A stretch of 50,097 bases of DNA from Fibrobacterota bacterium. Lineage in GTDB: Bacteria; Fibrobacterota; Chitinivibrionia; Chitinivibrionales; Chitinispirillaceae. Positions 1 through 9,728 of this stretch are shown one piece after another. The notes below the pieces were generated by a model, which saw only the letters and a program-made list of their open reading frames with translations, had not been told where the DNA came from and ran no database searches. The stretch spans positions 15,066-65,162 of the forward strand of contig PLTF01000152.1 of assembly GCA_003164335.1 (NCBI GenBank). The letters are read 5' to 3'. The number at the start of each line of letters is the position of its first letter. The stretch's first letter is position 1. The translations under genes and the position numbers were made by a program.

Positions 1-79
1 ACCATTTTTATGGTTCCCCCACCAAAGGCCTTTGATCTAAGCTCGGTTTCCCCACCTGAGTAGGTATAACTTAAACAAA

Positions 80-1363
80 TCATCGCCCCGACACCATCAC
101 CTTCATTACCGATTCCCTGTTCCCTGCCCGGAAATGCACGAGATAGACTCCGGGCGACAGGTTGAGCGTTTTAAGGGAAAGCGAATATTGGCCTGAGGAT
201 TGGAAGCGGTCGATGACGGCCTTTTCTCTCCCGAGAATATCGCTGAAAGCGATGCGCACGGCGCTGGGTTGCGCCAGGGTGTAGCTCAGGTTGGTACCGT
301 TCATGAAACAGGTCGATTCCGTTGGATTCACTCTGGAAGATAGAACCGATACCGAGCTTGTGGTAAAACTCCAAACGCTGGACCAGGGGCTTGTGCCTGC
401 AGCATTGGTCGCGCTCACCCGCCAATAAAAGACCGTATTTATCGATAGATTAATCTCATGAAAAGCGATATTGGTGATTGTAGCCTGGGAAAATGAAACG
501 AAATCGGTGGTGGTAGATATCTGAACGGTATATGAAGAAGCGGTTGAACTCGCATTCCAGTAGAGATAGGGCGATGTCGACACTTTGCCGGCATTGTTGA
601 CAGGAGAGGAGAGTATCGGAGCGCTCGGAGCACTGCTTATGGTCGCGAAGGTCCAGGTGGCCGACCAGAGACTGGTACCCCCTGAGTTTGTCGCATTCGC
701 ATGCCAGTAATAGATCGTGTTGGCGGCCAGCCCGGAAAGGCTGAGTCCGTTGTTCGCTGCTATGCCTGTTTGATTAGCAATAAACGATGAAAATGCCGAA
801 GCGGTAGATACCTGAATACCGTAAGAAGCGGTCGCCCCGCCGCCGCTGCCGGAGGCCCAGGAAAGATATACTACTCCCTGCAAACCTGTAGAACCATTAG
901 ATGGCCATGATAACACCGGGGAAACGGGCGCAATATTGGCAGTTGTGAAACTCCAGACGCTCGACCATGGGCCGGCCCCGGTTCCGTTCGTCGCACCTAC
1001 CTGCCAGTAGTATGTTGTGGCAATTGAGAGACCGCTTACCGAATGCGATGTTGAAGCAATGTCGCCGATTTGATTTAATATTGAAAAGGTTGAAGATGTA
1101 GAGGTTTGAAGTGCGTAGGAGGTAGCACCGCTGACGCTGTTCCAGCTTAGGGTAAGAGAAACCGATTGATTTGCTGAGCCGTTTAAAGGCGCGGAGAGCA
1201 TGGGTGCGCCGGGCAGGCTTCCGTTGGTAGCAGTATCAATAGCAATTGCACGAGGTTCGGATCCCGTTGCTACTGTCGCGGTGACCACCTGAGCCCGGAC
1301 ATCAATTACGCAGGCCAGAGCCATAACCATCCCGAACGCCATCATCCTTCGGTATGCTTTCAT
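80..1363 (-). CDS. Secreted fibronectin type III repeat protein with C-terminal sorting domain
   Basis: The 427-aa product opens with a basic N-terminus and hydrophobic signal peptide ending near VRAQ. Three fibronectin type III-like repeats follow at about residues 50-143, 146-243 and 246-338. Each has the recurring pattern of a Pro/Ser start, a central SLSW-type strand, and YYWQV/YYWHA followed by GTSxWSxxWSFTT. The last 80 residues (TLAQPSAVRI ... SPGVYLVHF ... SVMKVMVSG) look like a type IX secretion (Por) C-terminal sorting domain, a beta-sandwich that targets proteins to the cell surface in FCB bacteria. No catalytic domain is visible, so an adhesive or structural surface role is inferred. 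It stands alone, with no close co-directional partner. Confidence 0.8.
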   Translation of the reverse strand: MKAYRRMMAFGMVMALACVIDVRAQVVTATVATGSEPRAIAIDTATNGSLPGAPMLSAPLNGSANQSVSLTLSWNSVSGATSYALQTSTSSTFSILNQIGDIASTSHSVSGLSIATTYYWQVGATNGTGAGPWSSVWSFTTANIAPVSPVLSWPSNGSTGLQGVVYLSWASGSGGGATASYGIQVSTASAFSSFIANQTGIAANNGLSLSGLAANTIYYWHANATNSGGTSLWSATWTFATISSAPSAPILSSPVNNAGKVSTSPYLYWNASSTASSYTVQISTTTDFVSFSQATITNIAFHEINLSINTVFYWRVSATNAAGTSPWSSVWSFTTSSVSVLSSRVNPTESTCFMNGTNLSYTLAQPSAVRIAFSDILGREKAVIDRFQSSGQYSLSLKTLNLSPGVYLVHFRAGNRESVMKVMVSGR

Positions 1364-1771
1364 ACTACCTCCCTGTGCCTGTTAAGGCTCATGGTTAAAT
1401 TGCTTGCACCGCAAGATTCGTTACTGAACTGCACATTGGTGATTGGTGCGAGTAGGATATCCGGATTTAATTGCCCCCGGAATCAGCAATCCTTTATCAC
1501 TAATTTACTGCCAGGTCGCAGTGATATCAAGAACGCGGCACATTTTTCGTTCTCCGGCGGAATACGGCATCCGCGCAAGCACGCGAATGCCGTTTAAGCG
1601 GGCGCGAAAGCGTTCTTGTTCGGCCCGGTTATGGCGGCGGATTGGAAACCGGTTCCTGACCGGAGGAATGAAATCTGGATCAGAGATCCAGGGCACACAA
1701 AGCAGTGTCCCCCACTCAAGGGCCTGAACCCCGAGGGGCCCAAGCCTCCGCGGAACCTATTTTTACCCCCC
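1364..1771. other. Divergent intergenic region with hairpin
   Basis: This 408-bp stretch separates the start of the FN3 protein from the radical SAM-DUF2344 gene. Short overlapping open frames here lack ribosome binding sites and recognisable products. One imperfect hairpin is visible at 1564-1593 (ACGGCAT pairing with ATGCCGT, and CGCG with CGCG inside), without a clear T-run. Promoters for both flanking genes should lie here, but none is convincing by eye. Confidence 0.5.
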
Positions 1772-4339
1772 ATGACCCTTCTAAAAACCATTCTGGACCG
1801 GGATTTCCTCCCCTTCGTCGAAAAACCGCTGCGCTACGTCGGCGCCGAGCTGAACGTCATCGTCAAGGACCTTTCTACCGTAAATTTGCGGGGAGTGCTC
1901 TGCTTCCCCGATCTCTACGACATCGGCATGTCCCACCTCGGGCTGCAGATCCTGTATCATATTGTCAACAGGAACCCCTCCTGGGCCGCCTCGCGCTGCT
2001 TCCATCCCTGGACCGATGCCGAGGAGCGAATGCGCGCGCTCGGCATCCCGCTCTACTGCCTCGAATATCTCGCTCCCCTCAGGGAGGCGGATTGGCTGGG
2101 GTTTTCGATCCAGTACGAGCTGCATTGCACCAACATGCTCAACATGCTCGACCTTGCCGGGCTCAAGGTCTATTCGCGCGACCGGGGCGAGGGCGATCCG
2201 ATCGTCATTGCCGGCGGACCGTGCATGGGAAATCCCGAGCCGATCGCCGATTTTGTCGATGCCTGCGTCATCGGCGACGGCGAGGAGGCGATTGTTTCCA
2301 TATGCAAAGTGCTGGAGGACGATAAAAGGGACGGGCAGCGCAGGCCAAGAGCGGAAACGCTCGCCGCGCTTGCCGCAGTGAGGGGAGTGTACGTTCCCTC
2401 GCTCTATAAAACCACCGTGCAAGGAGGGTTCATCGTCCCTGAGGCCGGGGATTACCCGGTTGTTAAGGCTGCCCGGATCGCAGCGCTCTCAGGCGATAAC
2501 TATCCCGCGAAGCCGTTGGTGCCGATCATCGATATCGTTCACCACCGGCTTGCCGTCGAGGTCATGCGGGGATGTACCCGCGGTTGCCGTTTCTGTTCGG
2601 CCGGGACCTACTACCGCCCGGTCCGGGAACGGAATCCGGAAGCGCTCCTCAGGGAAATCGAGGGCTGCATCGCAACCACCGGGTGGCGCGATATCGGTTT
2701 GTTAAGCCTTTCCACCGCGGATTATTCGCACCTGAGCGCGCTCCTCAGGTCGGCGGGATCCCTGAAGGAGCGGTACCGTGCCGGTATTGCGCTTCCCTCG
2801 ACCCGTATCGACGCCCTGACCGCCGACCAGTTCGCCCTCCTGACCGATGTTGCGCCGGTCAACTCGCTCACCATTGCGCCCGAAGCGGGAAGCGACCGTC
2901 TGCGGCGGGTCATCAACAAGGACTTTTCCGACGAGGTGATTTTTTCAACCGTGCAAACGCTCCTGGATCGCAACGTCCAGACCATAAAATTGTACTTCAT
3001 GATCGGCCTGCCGACCGAACAGGATGAGGACATCCAGGGGATCGTCGCCATGGTGTCCAAAATTGCCGGGATGGCCCGCAGCGCTTCGCAGCGGCGGCAG
3101 ATCAATGTTTCCCTGTCGCCGTTTTCGCCCAAGCCGCAGACGCCGTTCCAATGGGAAGCCATGGAATCCCTTCCCTCCCTCCAGCGCAAGAACATGACGA
3201 TCAAGAATGGCCTGCGTCATTTGAAGAACGTGAAAGTCTCGTACCGCAATGTCCAGGTGACGCTTCTCGAATCCGTGCTGGCCCGCGGAGACCGCAGGGT
3301 CGGCGACCTTATTCATGCTGTGTGGCAAAGCGGCAGCCGGTTCGACGGATGGGACGATATGTTCGACTTCGGCCGCTGGGAACGCGCCGCAGCGGCGGTA
3401 TCGCTCGATTTTGCCGACTACTGCCGGGAGCTGCCCCAGGACGCCCAACTTCCCTGGTCGATTATCGATACCGGTGTTTCAACCGATTTCCTTCGCCGGG
3501 AACGCGAACGGTCGCGCTCGGCCACGCCGACGCCCGATTGCCGCACCGGGTCGTGCAGCCTCTGCGGAGCCTGCGACGGTCCGGCAGTGCCTGCGGCGGA
3601 GAGCGGCGACGCGGCAGCCGCCGGCGTCCCTGCCGCTGCCGCCGGCAAGCCTGCCGCCGCGACCGGCCGCCAATACCGCTACCGTTTTACCTACAGCAAA
3701 GGATCGGCGGTCAGGTTCCTCGGCCATATCGACATGGCGGCGGCGTTTAACCGCGCGGCAACGGCACTGGGCTTTCCTTTACTCTATACGCAGGGATTCC
3801 AGCCCCATCCCCGGGTCTCGTTCGGCCCTCCCCTGCCCTTTGCCGTCCTTGGGAAGGCGGAAGGCTTCGACATGATGACCGGCGAGCCGCTCCGGCTCGA
3901 TCCCCTGGTCCTGAACAGCATGCTCCCGCCTGATTTACGGGTGCTCTCATGCCGCCTCGTTGCCGAACACGCGCCGTCACTGTCTTCCTCCATTGTCGCT
4001 GCAACCTACCGGATCGAGCCGATCGGCGACACGCCCGGCACGGAAGCCATGCGGCTCGCGGTCGCGGACGCCGTCGCCCGGACCTCACTGCCCGTAAAAG
4101 TAGTCAAGGACGGCACCGCAAGGATCAAGGAGTTGCGGCCGCTCATTCTCGGTCTCACCTTTTCCGAGCGCGGGGTTCCCGGTATCGAGGCGCTCCTCTG
4201 CCTCGAACCCGGCAAGACCTGCAAACCCGCCGAGCTCATCGAAGCGCTCTTCCCGGGAAGTGCCTTTTCGGGATTCATGATTGTGCGAACGGAATGTTTC
4301 CTGAGGAATGCCGGAAGGCTGGAACCCCTCTCCGGCTAG
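1772..4339 (+). CDS. B12-binding/radical SAM protein fused to DUF2344 (TIGR03960-TIGR03936 type)
   Basis: I start this 855-aa protein at the ATG at 1772, where family-like sequence begins (LLKTILDRDFLPFVEKP). The open frame continues upstream to 1616 but that part does not look like protein. The N-terminal half has a B12-binding-like region and then a radical SAM core with the iron-sulfur motif CTRGCRFC. A linker rich in Ala and Pro with several Cys (CRTGSCSLCGAC) leads to a C-terminal DUF2344 domain (FTYSKGSAVRFLGHID). These two domains are widely found as neighbours or as a fusion; the substrate is unknown and a role linked to RNA processing or modification is only inferred from usual neighbours. 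The low-complexity Ala/Pro linker around residues 605-640 is unusually long. Confidence 0.9.
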   Translation: MTLLKTILDRDFLPFVEKPLRYVGAELNVIVKDLSTVNLRGVLCFPDLYDIGMSHLGLQILYHIVNRNPSWAASRCFHPWTDAEERMRALGIPLYCLEYLAPLREADWLGFSIQYELHCTNMLNMLDLAGLKVYSRDRGEGDPIVIAGGPCMGNPEPIADFVDACVIGDGEEAIVSICKVLEDDKRDGQRRPRAETLAALAAVRGVYVPSLYKTTVQGGFIVPEAGDYPVVKAARIAALSGDNYPAKPLVPIIDIVHHRLAVEVMRGCTRGCRFCSAGTYYRPVRERNPEALLREIEGCIATTGWRDIGLLSLSTADYSHLSALLRSAGSLKERYRAGIALPSTRIDALTADQFALLTDVAPVNSLTIAPEAGSDRLRRVINKDFSDEVIFSTVQTLLDRNVQTIKLYFMIGLPTEQDEDIQGIVAMVSKIAGMARSASQRRQINVSLSPFSPKPQTPFQWEAMESLPSLQRKNMTIKNGLRHLKNVKVSYRNVQVTLLESVLARGDRRVGDLIHAVWQSGSRFDGWDDMFDFGRWERAAAAVSLDFADYCRELPQDAQLPWSIIDTGVSTDFLRRERERSRSATPTPDCRTGSCSLCGACDGPAVPAAESGDAAAAGVPAAAAGKPAAATGRQYRYRFTYSKGSAVRFLGHIDMAAAFNRAATALGFPLLYTQGFQPHPRVSFGPPLPFAVLGKAEGFDMMTGEPLRLDPLVLNSMLPPDLRVLSCRLVAEHAPSLSSSIVAATYRIEPIGDTPGTEAMRLAVADAVARTSLPVKVVKDGTARIKELRPLILGLTFSERGVPGIEALLCLEPGKTCKPAELIEALFPGSAFSGFMIVRTECFLRNAGRLEPLSG

Positions 4340-4366
4340 GCAGGCGGGAGGGTGTGGATAATCCCG

Positions 4367-6862
4367 TCAGGCAGCGGGTATCACTGGTTGCGGTCGTTTC
4401 CGGTCGCGTGACGATTTTACCAGCATGGTCAGGAGATAGAGCAGCACTCCCGCAAGCGTTGCCAGAAGACTCTGGAAAAAATACGGCGGAGTGAACCTGA
4501 GCTCAACGGTGTGCGGTCCATTTTCAAGTGGAATTCCCAGAAAACCGATATTCACCAGGAGCGGGTCGACTGCCTTTCCGTCTACCTTCGCCCGCCATCC
4601 CTTGTCGTAGGGTATCGAAAAAAACAGGAGCTTCCTGCCGTGGGTAGTGATCGTCCCCCGAATATCGTTCTGCCCGAATCGACCGATGGCAAAGTTATCC
4701 TGCATCCTCCGGGAGACATCGGCGGCGTAGCGGTCCACCGGATAGGGCGCAGCCGTGTCCACGGCACGAACCACGGGAAACAGTGACGCTGCGGCCATTC
4801 TGTTGTCAAGAACGAAGGCTTTTTGCAGCATGACGATTTTCTGTTCTCTGGAAAGGGCATGAAAAACATTGTAGGGGATGCATGAATCATAGGTAAATCC
4901 GAGCGGAAGGAAATACCGGTTCTTCAGGATGGTGATATTTCCGACCCTGGCAATCGAATCGTACATGAGGTTCTTCCACTGGAGATCCGGTTTATCCGTC
5001 AGTTCGTACTTGAGACTGACAATGGAATGAAGCCTGCGGTCATTTGAAAGCACCGGCCGCACCCACCGCGTCTGCCACTCATCCCTTGAGTCAATAAGCC
5101 CCAGCTCGGTAAGGAAGCGGATGAAATATTTCTGGTTGAAGGAGTGGTAGGAGGTCAGGCCGTAGAAATCCTGTACCTTGGCGTCGTTAATGCTGTATTG
5201 CATCGCCATGCCCGAGCCGTAATCCTTGTGGATTCTGAAGAATGTCGAATCGATGGAATGCAGGTACCTTACCGCGTCGACCGTTGCATCGTTGTACCAG
5301 GTCTTCTCCTGCAGTATCTCGTCGGTAATGACCGACCGGGTATCGACGGTAATCCAGGCGGCATAGGCCAGCTCGCCGCCGGTAAGAGCCAGAATGGCGA
5401 CTGCCGCGATTGCCTTGCTCTTCGGAAATCGCAGGAGCGCGATCAGGACCGCAAAGCAAATAAGCGCTATCGTAACGGTCGTCCGCAGCGTTTCATCGAT
5501 GCTGAAGGCGGGTTTGTACGTGTAAACAGGATAGGGGAAATACAGGGCGGCCAGGAGTACCGCCATGGTTCCGGCGAGTAACGGCAGGTTCACCCTGCCC
5601 TGCGCGAGAATTCCGGAAAATGCCTTCGCAGCGCAGATGATCAGGACAATTGCCACGAAAAAGCCGAAGACGCGGTAATAGTCAACCGTAAAGGCCCAGA
5701 AAACATCCCTGAAAAACGGGAAAACGACCGGGACGGCGAAGAAAAGAAGCAGAACGGCACCGCCGATCTTCTGCCTCCTGGAGAGCACTGAGAACAGCTG
5801 CGGGACCAAAAGCAGGGTGGCCAGACCGCAATAAAACAGGGGCGCTTCCAGATAATTCCCCCAACCGGTGAACCGCGACCCTGTTCCCGGCAGGTCGTTC
5901 GAAAACAGCCTCATGATGGCCGTTACATTGAGCCATGCATCCTGAACGCCGAAGATGGGTCGGGACAGCAACGCCTTGAAAAAGGAGGAATCGCCGCCGA
6001 CCCGGGGGCTGTCAAGCATCTGCTGCAGCGCGCCGACGGAAAAAAAACTGCTGCAGATGAGGCCGATGACCCCAAGCCCGATCATCTTCAACCCGAGGGG
6101 TACGAGAGTTTTTGTCTGCACCGTGTTTGTTTCAACGATGCGATAGATGAAATACAGAAGCAGGAAAAGGCCCTCGGTAAATATGCAGAAGGGCTGAAAC
6201 AAAACGAATAGGCCGACCGCAACCGGAAACAACCGCCAATCGTTATCCTGGAAAAGTTTCTCGAATGCATAGAGCAGGAAGATGATGAGTACCGCTTCGG
6301 TCGAAAACACCTGCCATGCACCGGCCAGAATGATAAAGCCGGAAAATGCGTAGGTAAGGGCACCGAGAACCGCGGCAATGCCGGCTGCGCCGATCTTCCG
6401 CAGAAATAAGAAACAAAGAAACCCGGCGCAGAAAATTTTCAGGATTTCGACATACGCAATGCCGCCGGCAATATGCTCTTTGCCAAGGATCAGGAGCAAG
6501 TCGGTAAAGGGGTCGGAGAGACTGAACGGAAAAATATTTTGTCCCAACCCCTGCTTGAAGGACCACCGCGGAATGCCGTCGGTTCTTAGATAATCGGTGA
6601 TATGATACGTGCTCGGATAATTATTGGTGATTGTGTCGCTGCCGATATCCCTGAAGAGATAAAATTTATGAAAGAGCAGAAAATCCTTGAAAATTATGAC
6701 AGCCAGAATTGCGGTCATGATGAGAATGATATACTTACCATAACTGTTGAAAAAATTGGACAGTGCATCAAAGGACAGAGAACGCCCAGGCATGCCGGTG
6801 AGGGGAATCTTTTTTTGACGGGCGGGTGCAGATAAGCGTGGATTGCGTTTTGTTTTCGGCAT
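4367..6862 (-). CDS. YfhO family polytopic membrane protein (copy A)
   Basis: This 831-aa protein has a cytoplasmic basic N-terminus, many hydrophobic segments from about residue 40 to 520, a soluble external region and a last membrane segment near the C-terminus. It matches the YfhO family, GT-C-fold-like proteins thought to transfer sugars from lipid carriers to surface polymers. I use the ATG at 6862 (MPKTKRNP) because it lines up with the paralogue at 7020 (MPPKKTDH); an upstream ATG at 6913 is possible. It shares long blocks with that paralogue, including FRDIGSDT, TDGIPRWSFKQGLGQNIFP and PYDKGWRAKVDG. The two genes are divergent, so they arose by inverted duplication or were placed head to head later. 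Confidence 0.85.
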   Translation of the reverse strand: MPKTKRNPRLSAPARQKKIPLTGMPGRSLSFDALSNFFNSYGKYIILIMTAILAVIIFKDFLLFHKFYLFRDIGSDTITNNYPSTYHITDYLRTDGIPRWSFKQGLGQNIFPFSLSDPFTDLLLILGKEHIAGGIAYVEILKIFCAGFLCFLFLRKIGAAGIAAVLGALTYAFSGFIILAGAWQVFSTEAVLIIFLLYAFEKLFQDNDWRLFPVAVGLFVLFQPFCIFTEGLFLLLYFIYRIVETNTVQTKTLVPLGLKMIGLGVIGLICSSFFSVGALQQMLDSPRVGGDSSFFKALLSRPIFGVQDAWLNVTAIMRLFSNDLPGTGSRFTGWGNYLEAPLFYCGLATLLLVPQLFSVLSRRQKIGGAVLLLFFAVPVVFPFFRDVFWAFTVDYYRVFGFFVAIVLIICAAKAFSGILAQGRVNLPLLAGTMAVLLAALYFPYPVYTYKPAFSIDETLRTTVTIALICFAVLIALLRFPKSKAIAAVAILALTGGELAYAAWITVDTRSVITDEILQEKTWYNDATVDAVRYLHSIDSTFFRIHKDYGSGMAMQYSINDAKVQDFYGLTSYHSFNQKYFIRFLTELGLIDSRDEWQTRWVRPVLSNDRRLHSIVSLKYELTDKPDLQWKNLMYDSIARVGNITILKNRYFLPLGFTYDSCIPYNVFHALSREQKIVMLQKAFVLDNRMAAASLFPVVRAVDTAAPYPVDRYAADVSRRMQDNFAIGRFGQNDIRGTITTHGRKLLFFSIPYDKGWRAKVDGKAVDPLLVNIGFLGIPLENGPHTVELRFTPPYFFQSLLATLAGVLLYLLTMLVKSSRDRKRPQPVIPAA

Positions 6863-7019
6863 AGGTGGAAAAAATATATGGTGTCTATCCTGCAGGCAGC
6901 CGGAAGAACGCATCGGGGTTACCTGACCCGATCGTTCACCGAATGATCCGCTATTTATATTTAATGGATGTTCTACGGTAAAAAACTTTGCAAACCATTT
7001 AAACCGTTACTTCGGACCT

Positions 7020-9518
7020 ATGCCTCCTAAAAAAACAGATCACCGGGCGCCCCCTTCCGCCGGTCAGAGAAATAACCGCTCCTCCCCAGCGCAGGATAGC
7101 TCCTCCGCATTTTCGGTATTTGAAGGTTTTTTCAACAACTACGGCCTTAAGGTTCTTCTCGGGATTATGATCGTTCTGGCGCTGATCATTTTCAAGGATT
7201 TTATTCTCCTGCAAAAATTCTATCTTTTTCGCGACATCGGCAGCGATTCGATTAACATAAACTATCCAAGTACCTATCACGTCGCCGATTACCTGCGGAC
7301 CGACGGCATTCCGCGGTGGTCCTTCAAGCAGGGACTCGGGCAGAACATCTTTCCTCTGAGCCTTTCCGACCCATTCGCGGACCTGCTGTATGTCTTTGGT
7401 AAGAATAATGTCGCGAACAGCATCGCCTGTATCGAAATCCTGAAAATATTCCTTGCCGGGCTCCTTGTTTACTTACTAATGCGTAAACTGGCGATCTCCG
7501 GGATCGCCGCACTTATCGGAGCGCTTTCCTACGCATTTTCCGGTTTTATAATCCTGGGAGGTGCGTGGCAGACATTTTCGACCGAGGCGGTCTTCATTGT
7601 ATTCCTGCTCTATTCGTTCGAAAGGCTCTTTCAGGATAACGACTGGCGGATTTTTCCCCTTGCGGTCGGGCTCATCACGGCATTCCAGCCGTTTTACCTG
7701 TATACCGAGGGCCTTTTCCTCATTGCCTATGCCCTGCTGCGCATATTCGAAACAGGCTCATGGCGTCCGAACCGGCTGGTGCCCCTCGTGGGTAAGATGG
7801 CAGGCCTTGGAACGCTGGGAATCTTAATCAGCAGTTTATTCTCGATTGCCGCCATACAGCAGATGCTGGAAAGCCCGCGCGCCGGAGCCTCGTCGTATGT
7901 CAATAAACTGGCGGGTTCGCCGGTATTCGGGTTCGGCGATGCCCAGCAAAACATGACCTCCATCCTGCGGCTTTTTTCGAACGACCTGCTCGGAACCGGT
8001 GCAAATTTCTTCGGCTGGAGCAACTACCTGGAGGCGCCGCTCTTCTATTGCGGGCTGCTCAATCTTCTTCTGTTGCCGCAGATCTTTTCCTATCTCGATA
8101 AGAGGCGTAAGATCGTCTATTCCCTGTTGCTTGGCGCCTTCATCCTGCCCGTGGTATTTCCGTTTTTCCGGCACGCTTTCTGGCTATTTACAGGAGACTA
8201 TTACCGGACCTTCAGTTTTTTCGTAGCAGTGCTCATTATTCTTTACGGCGTCAAAGCTCTTACCGGCATCGTCAGGCAGGGACGGGTAAACCTGCCCGTG
8301 CTGATCGTTTCGCTCGCGCTGCTCCTTCTGGCTCTCTATTTCCCCTACCCGTTTCTCGGCGAACATCCATCCATTGGAGTCGACGATTCCCTGCGGCTGA
8401 TTCTTTCGGGCTCGCTTATCGGGTATGCCTGCCTCATTGCTCTCTTGCGATTTCCGGCAATCAAGCCCGCGGTGCTGACCCTCCTGCTTGTTGCGACCGG
8501 CGCAGAATTGGCCTACAGCGCCTGCCTTACCATCGATACCCGGCCGGTTATTACCCGTGACCTGGTGCAGCAGCGGGAATTTTACAACGATTACACCACC
8601 GATGCGGTCCGCTATCTGCACTCCATCGACAACTCCTTTTTCAGGTGCTATAAGGACTACTCATCGGGCAATGCGATGCATTTCAGCATCAACGACGCCA
8701 AGATGCAGGATTTTTACGGGCTGTCCTCGTACTACTCCTTCAACCAGAAATATTACACCGGATTTCTGAGCGAGCTCGGTCTCATCGACCCCACGAACGA
8801 ATCGCAGACCAGGTGGCTCGGCGCATATGTTGTCAATGAGCGCATGCTGCACTCCCTGGTCAGCCTCAAATACATTTTCACCCGTGATTCGCGCGTTCCC
8901 TGGACCAGTTTTTCCTATGATTCTCTTGGTTCATTCGGCGACGTCCATGTCTTTCGCAATAAAAACTGCCTTCCGCTCGGGTTCACTTACGATTCCTGCA
9001 TTCCCTTCAGGGATTTCCACCCGCTCTCACGGCATCTGAAAACGATTGTTCTCCAACAGGCTTTCGTTGCCGATAGTTCGGATGGAACTGCGCTGAATCG
9101 TTTTCCGCGCTGCCACGCTCCCGACTCGGCAACCCCCTACCCCTGGGACAATTATGTCGCGGATCTTGCAAAGCGAAAGCAGGATACCCTGTCGATCGGG
9201 CTGTTCAGGCAGAATCATATCAGGGGCACCATCACGGTTTCAGGGAGTAAACTTCTGTTTTTCTCGATCCCCTATGATAAGGGGTGGTCGGCAAAAGTCG
9301 ACGGAGCATCGGTGAAACCGTTGCTTGTCAATATTGGATTTATCGGCATTCCGCTCGGTCCGGGCACCCATACCGTGGAACTGAACTATATGCCACCGCA
9401 TTTCTATCTCGGGCTTTTGATGACGATTGCGGGGATACTTTTTTACCTTCTGATCATGGTTCTGAAATCAATGATAGCTAAAAATAATGGTTCTATGGAA
9501 AAACTGCCTCACCCTTAA
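7020..9518 (+). CDS. YfhO family polytopic membrane protein (copy B)
   Basis: The 832-aa product is a clear paralogue of the divergent gene at 4367-6862, with the same length, membrane layout and motifs (FRDIGSDSININYPSTYHVADYLRTDG region, LGQNIFP, FFSIPYDKGWSAKVDG). YfhO proteins act on the outer face of the inner membrane; in Bacillus YfhO works with the CsbB glycosyltransferase and a GtrA-type flippase in glycosylating surface polymers. GtrB- and GtrA-like partners are encoded about 9-13 kb downstream, so a similar division of labour is inferred. The two copies may accept different sugars. The 157-bp gap between the two starts must hold promoters for both. Confidence 0.85.
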   Translation: MPPKKTDHRAPPSAGQRNNRSSPAQDSSSAFSVFEGFFNNYGLKVLLGIMIVLALIIFKDFILLQKFYLFRDIGSDSININYPSTYHVADYLRTDGIPRWSFKQGLGQNIFPLSLSDPFADLLYVFGKNNVANSIACIEILKIFLAGLLVYLLMRKLAISGIAALIGALSYAFSGFIILGGAWQTFSTEAVFIVFLLYSFERLFQDNDWRIFPLAVGLITAFQPFYLYTEGLFLIAYALLRIFETGSWRPNRLVPLVGKMAGLGTLGILISSLFSIAAIQQMLESPRAGASSYVNKLAGSPVFGFGDAQQNMTSILRLFSNDLLGTGANFFGWSNYLEAPLFYCGLLNLLLLPQIFSYLDKRRKIVYSLLLGAFILPVVFPFFRHAFWLFTGDYYRTFSFFVAVLIILYGVKALTGIVRQGRVNLPVLIVSLALLLLALYFPYPFLGEHPSIGVDDSLRLILSGSLIGYACLIALLRFPAIKPAVLTLLLVATGAELAYSACLTIDTRPVITRDLVQQREFYNDYTTDAVRYLHSIDNSFFRCYKDYSSGNAMHFSINDAKMQDFYGLSSYYSFNQKYYTGFLSELGLIDPTNESQTRWLGAYVVNERMLHSLVSLKYIFTRDSRVPWTSFSYDSLGSFGDVHVFRNKNCLPLGFTYDSCIPFRDFHPLSRHLKTIVLQQAFVADSSDGTALNRFPRCHAPDSATPYPWDNYVADLAKRKQDTLSIGLFRQNHIRGTITVSGSKLLFFSIPYDKGWSAKVDGASVKPLLVNIGFIGIPLGPGTHTVELNYMPPHFYLGLLMTIAGILFYLLIMVLKSMIAKNNGSMEKLPHP

Positions 9519-9652
9519 GGAAACCAGAAAAGCAACCCGCCGGAAGGCGCTGTATGGTATTTTTTTTGGTCACTACTCAGGTACGCTATAGAAAAATGGT
9601 CAAATTTGTTTAAAAACGCCACGTTGTCGGTTTCGAAGCTCATGTCAAGCAT

Positions 9653-9671
9653 CGAAATTTGCTGAATTTCG
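9653..9671. other. Perfect short inverted repeat upstream of neuB-like gene
   Basis: CGAAATT, a 5-nt loop and AATTTCG form a perfect 7-bp inverted repeat in the 210-bp gap before the neuB-like gene. It has no T-run, so an operator or RNA hairpin is more likely than a terminator. The role is unknown. Confidence 0.3.
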
Positions 9672-9728
9672 CCATTCTTGGTGCCTGCCTGAGCAGTAAC
9701 TTTTTTTGTTTTTCCAAAGGATCGCCCC

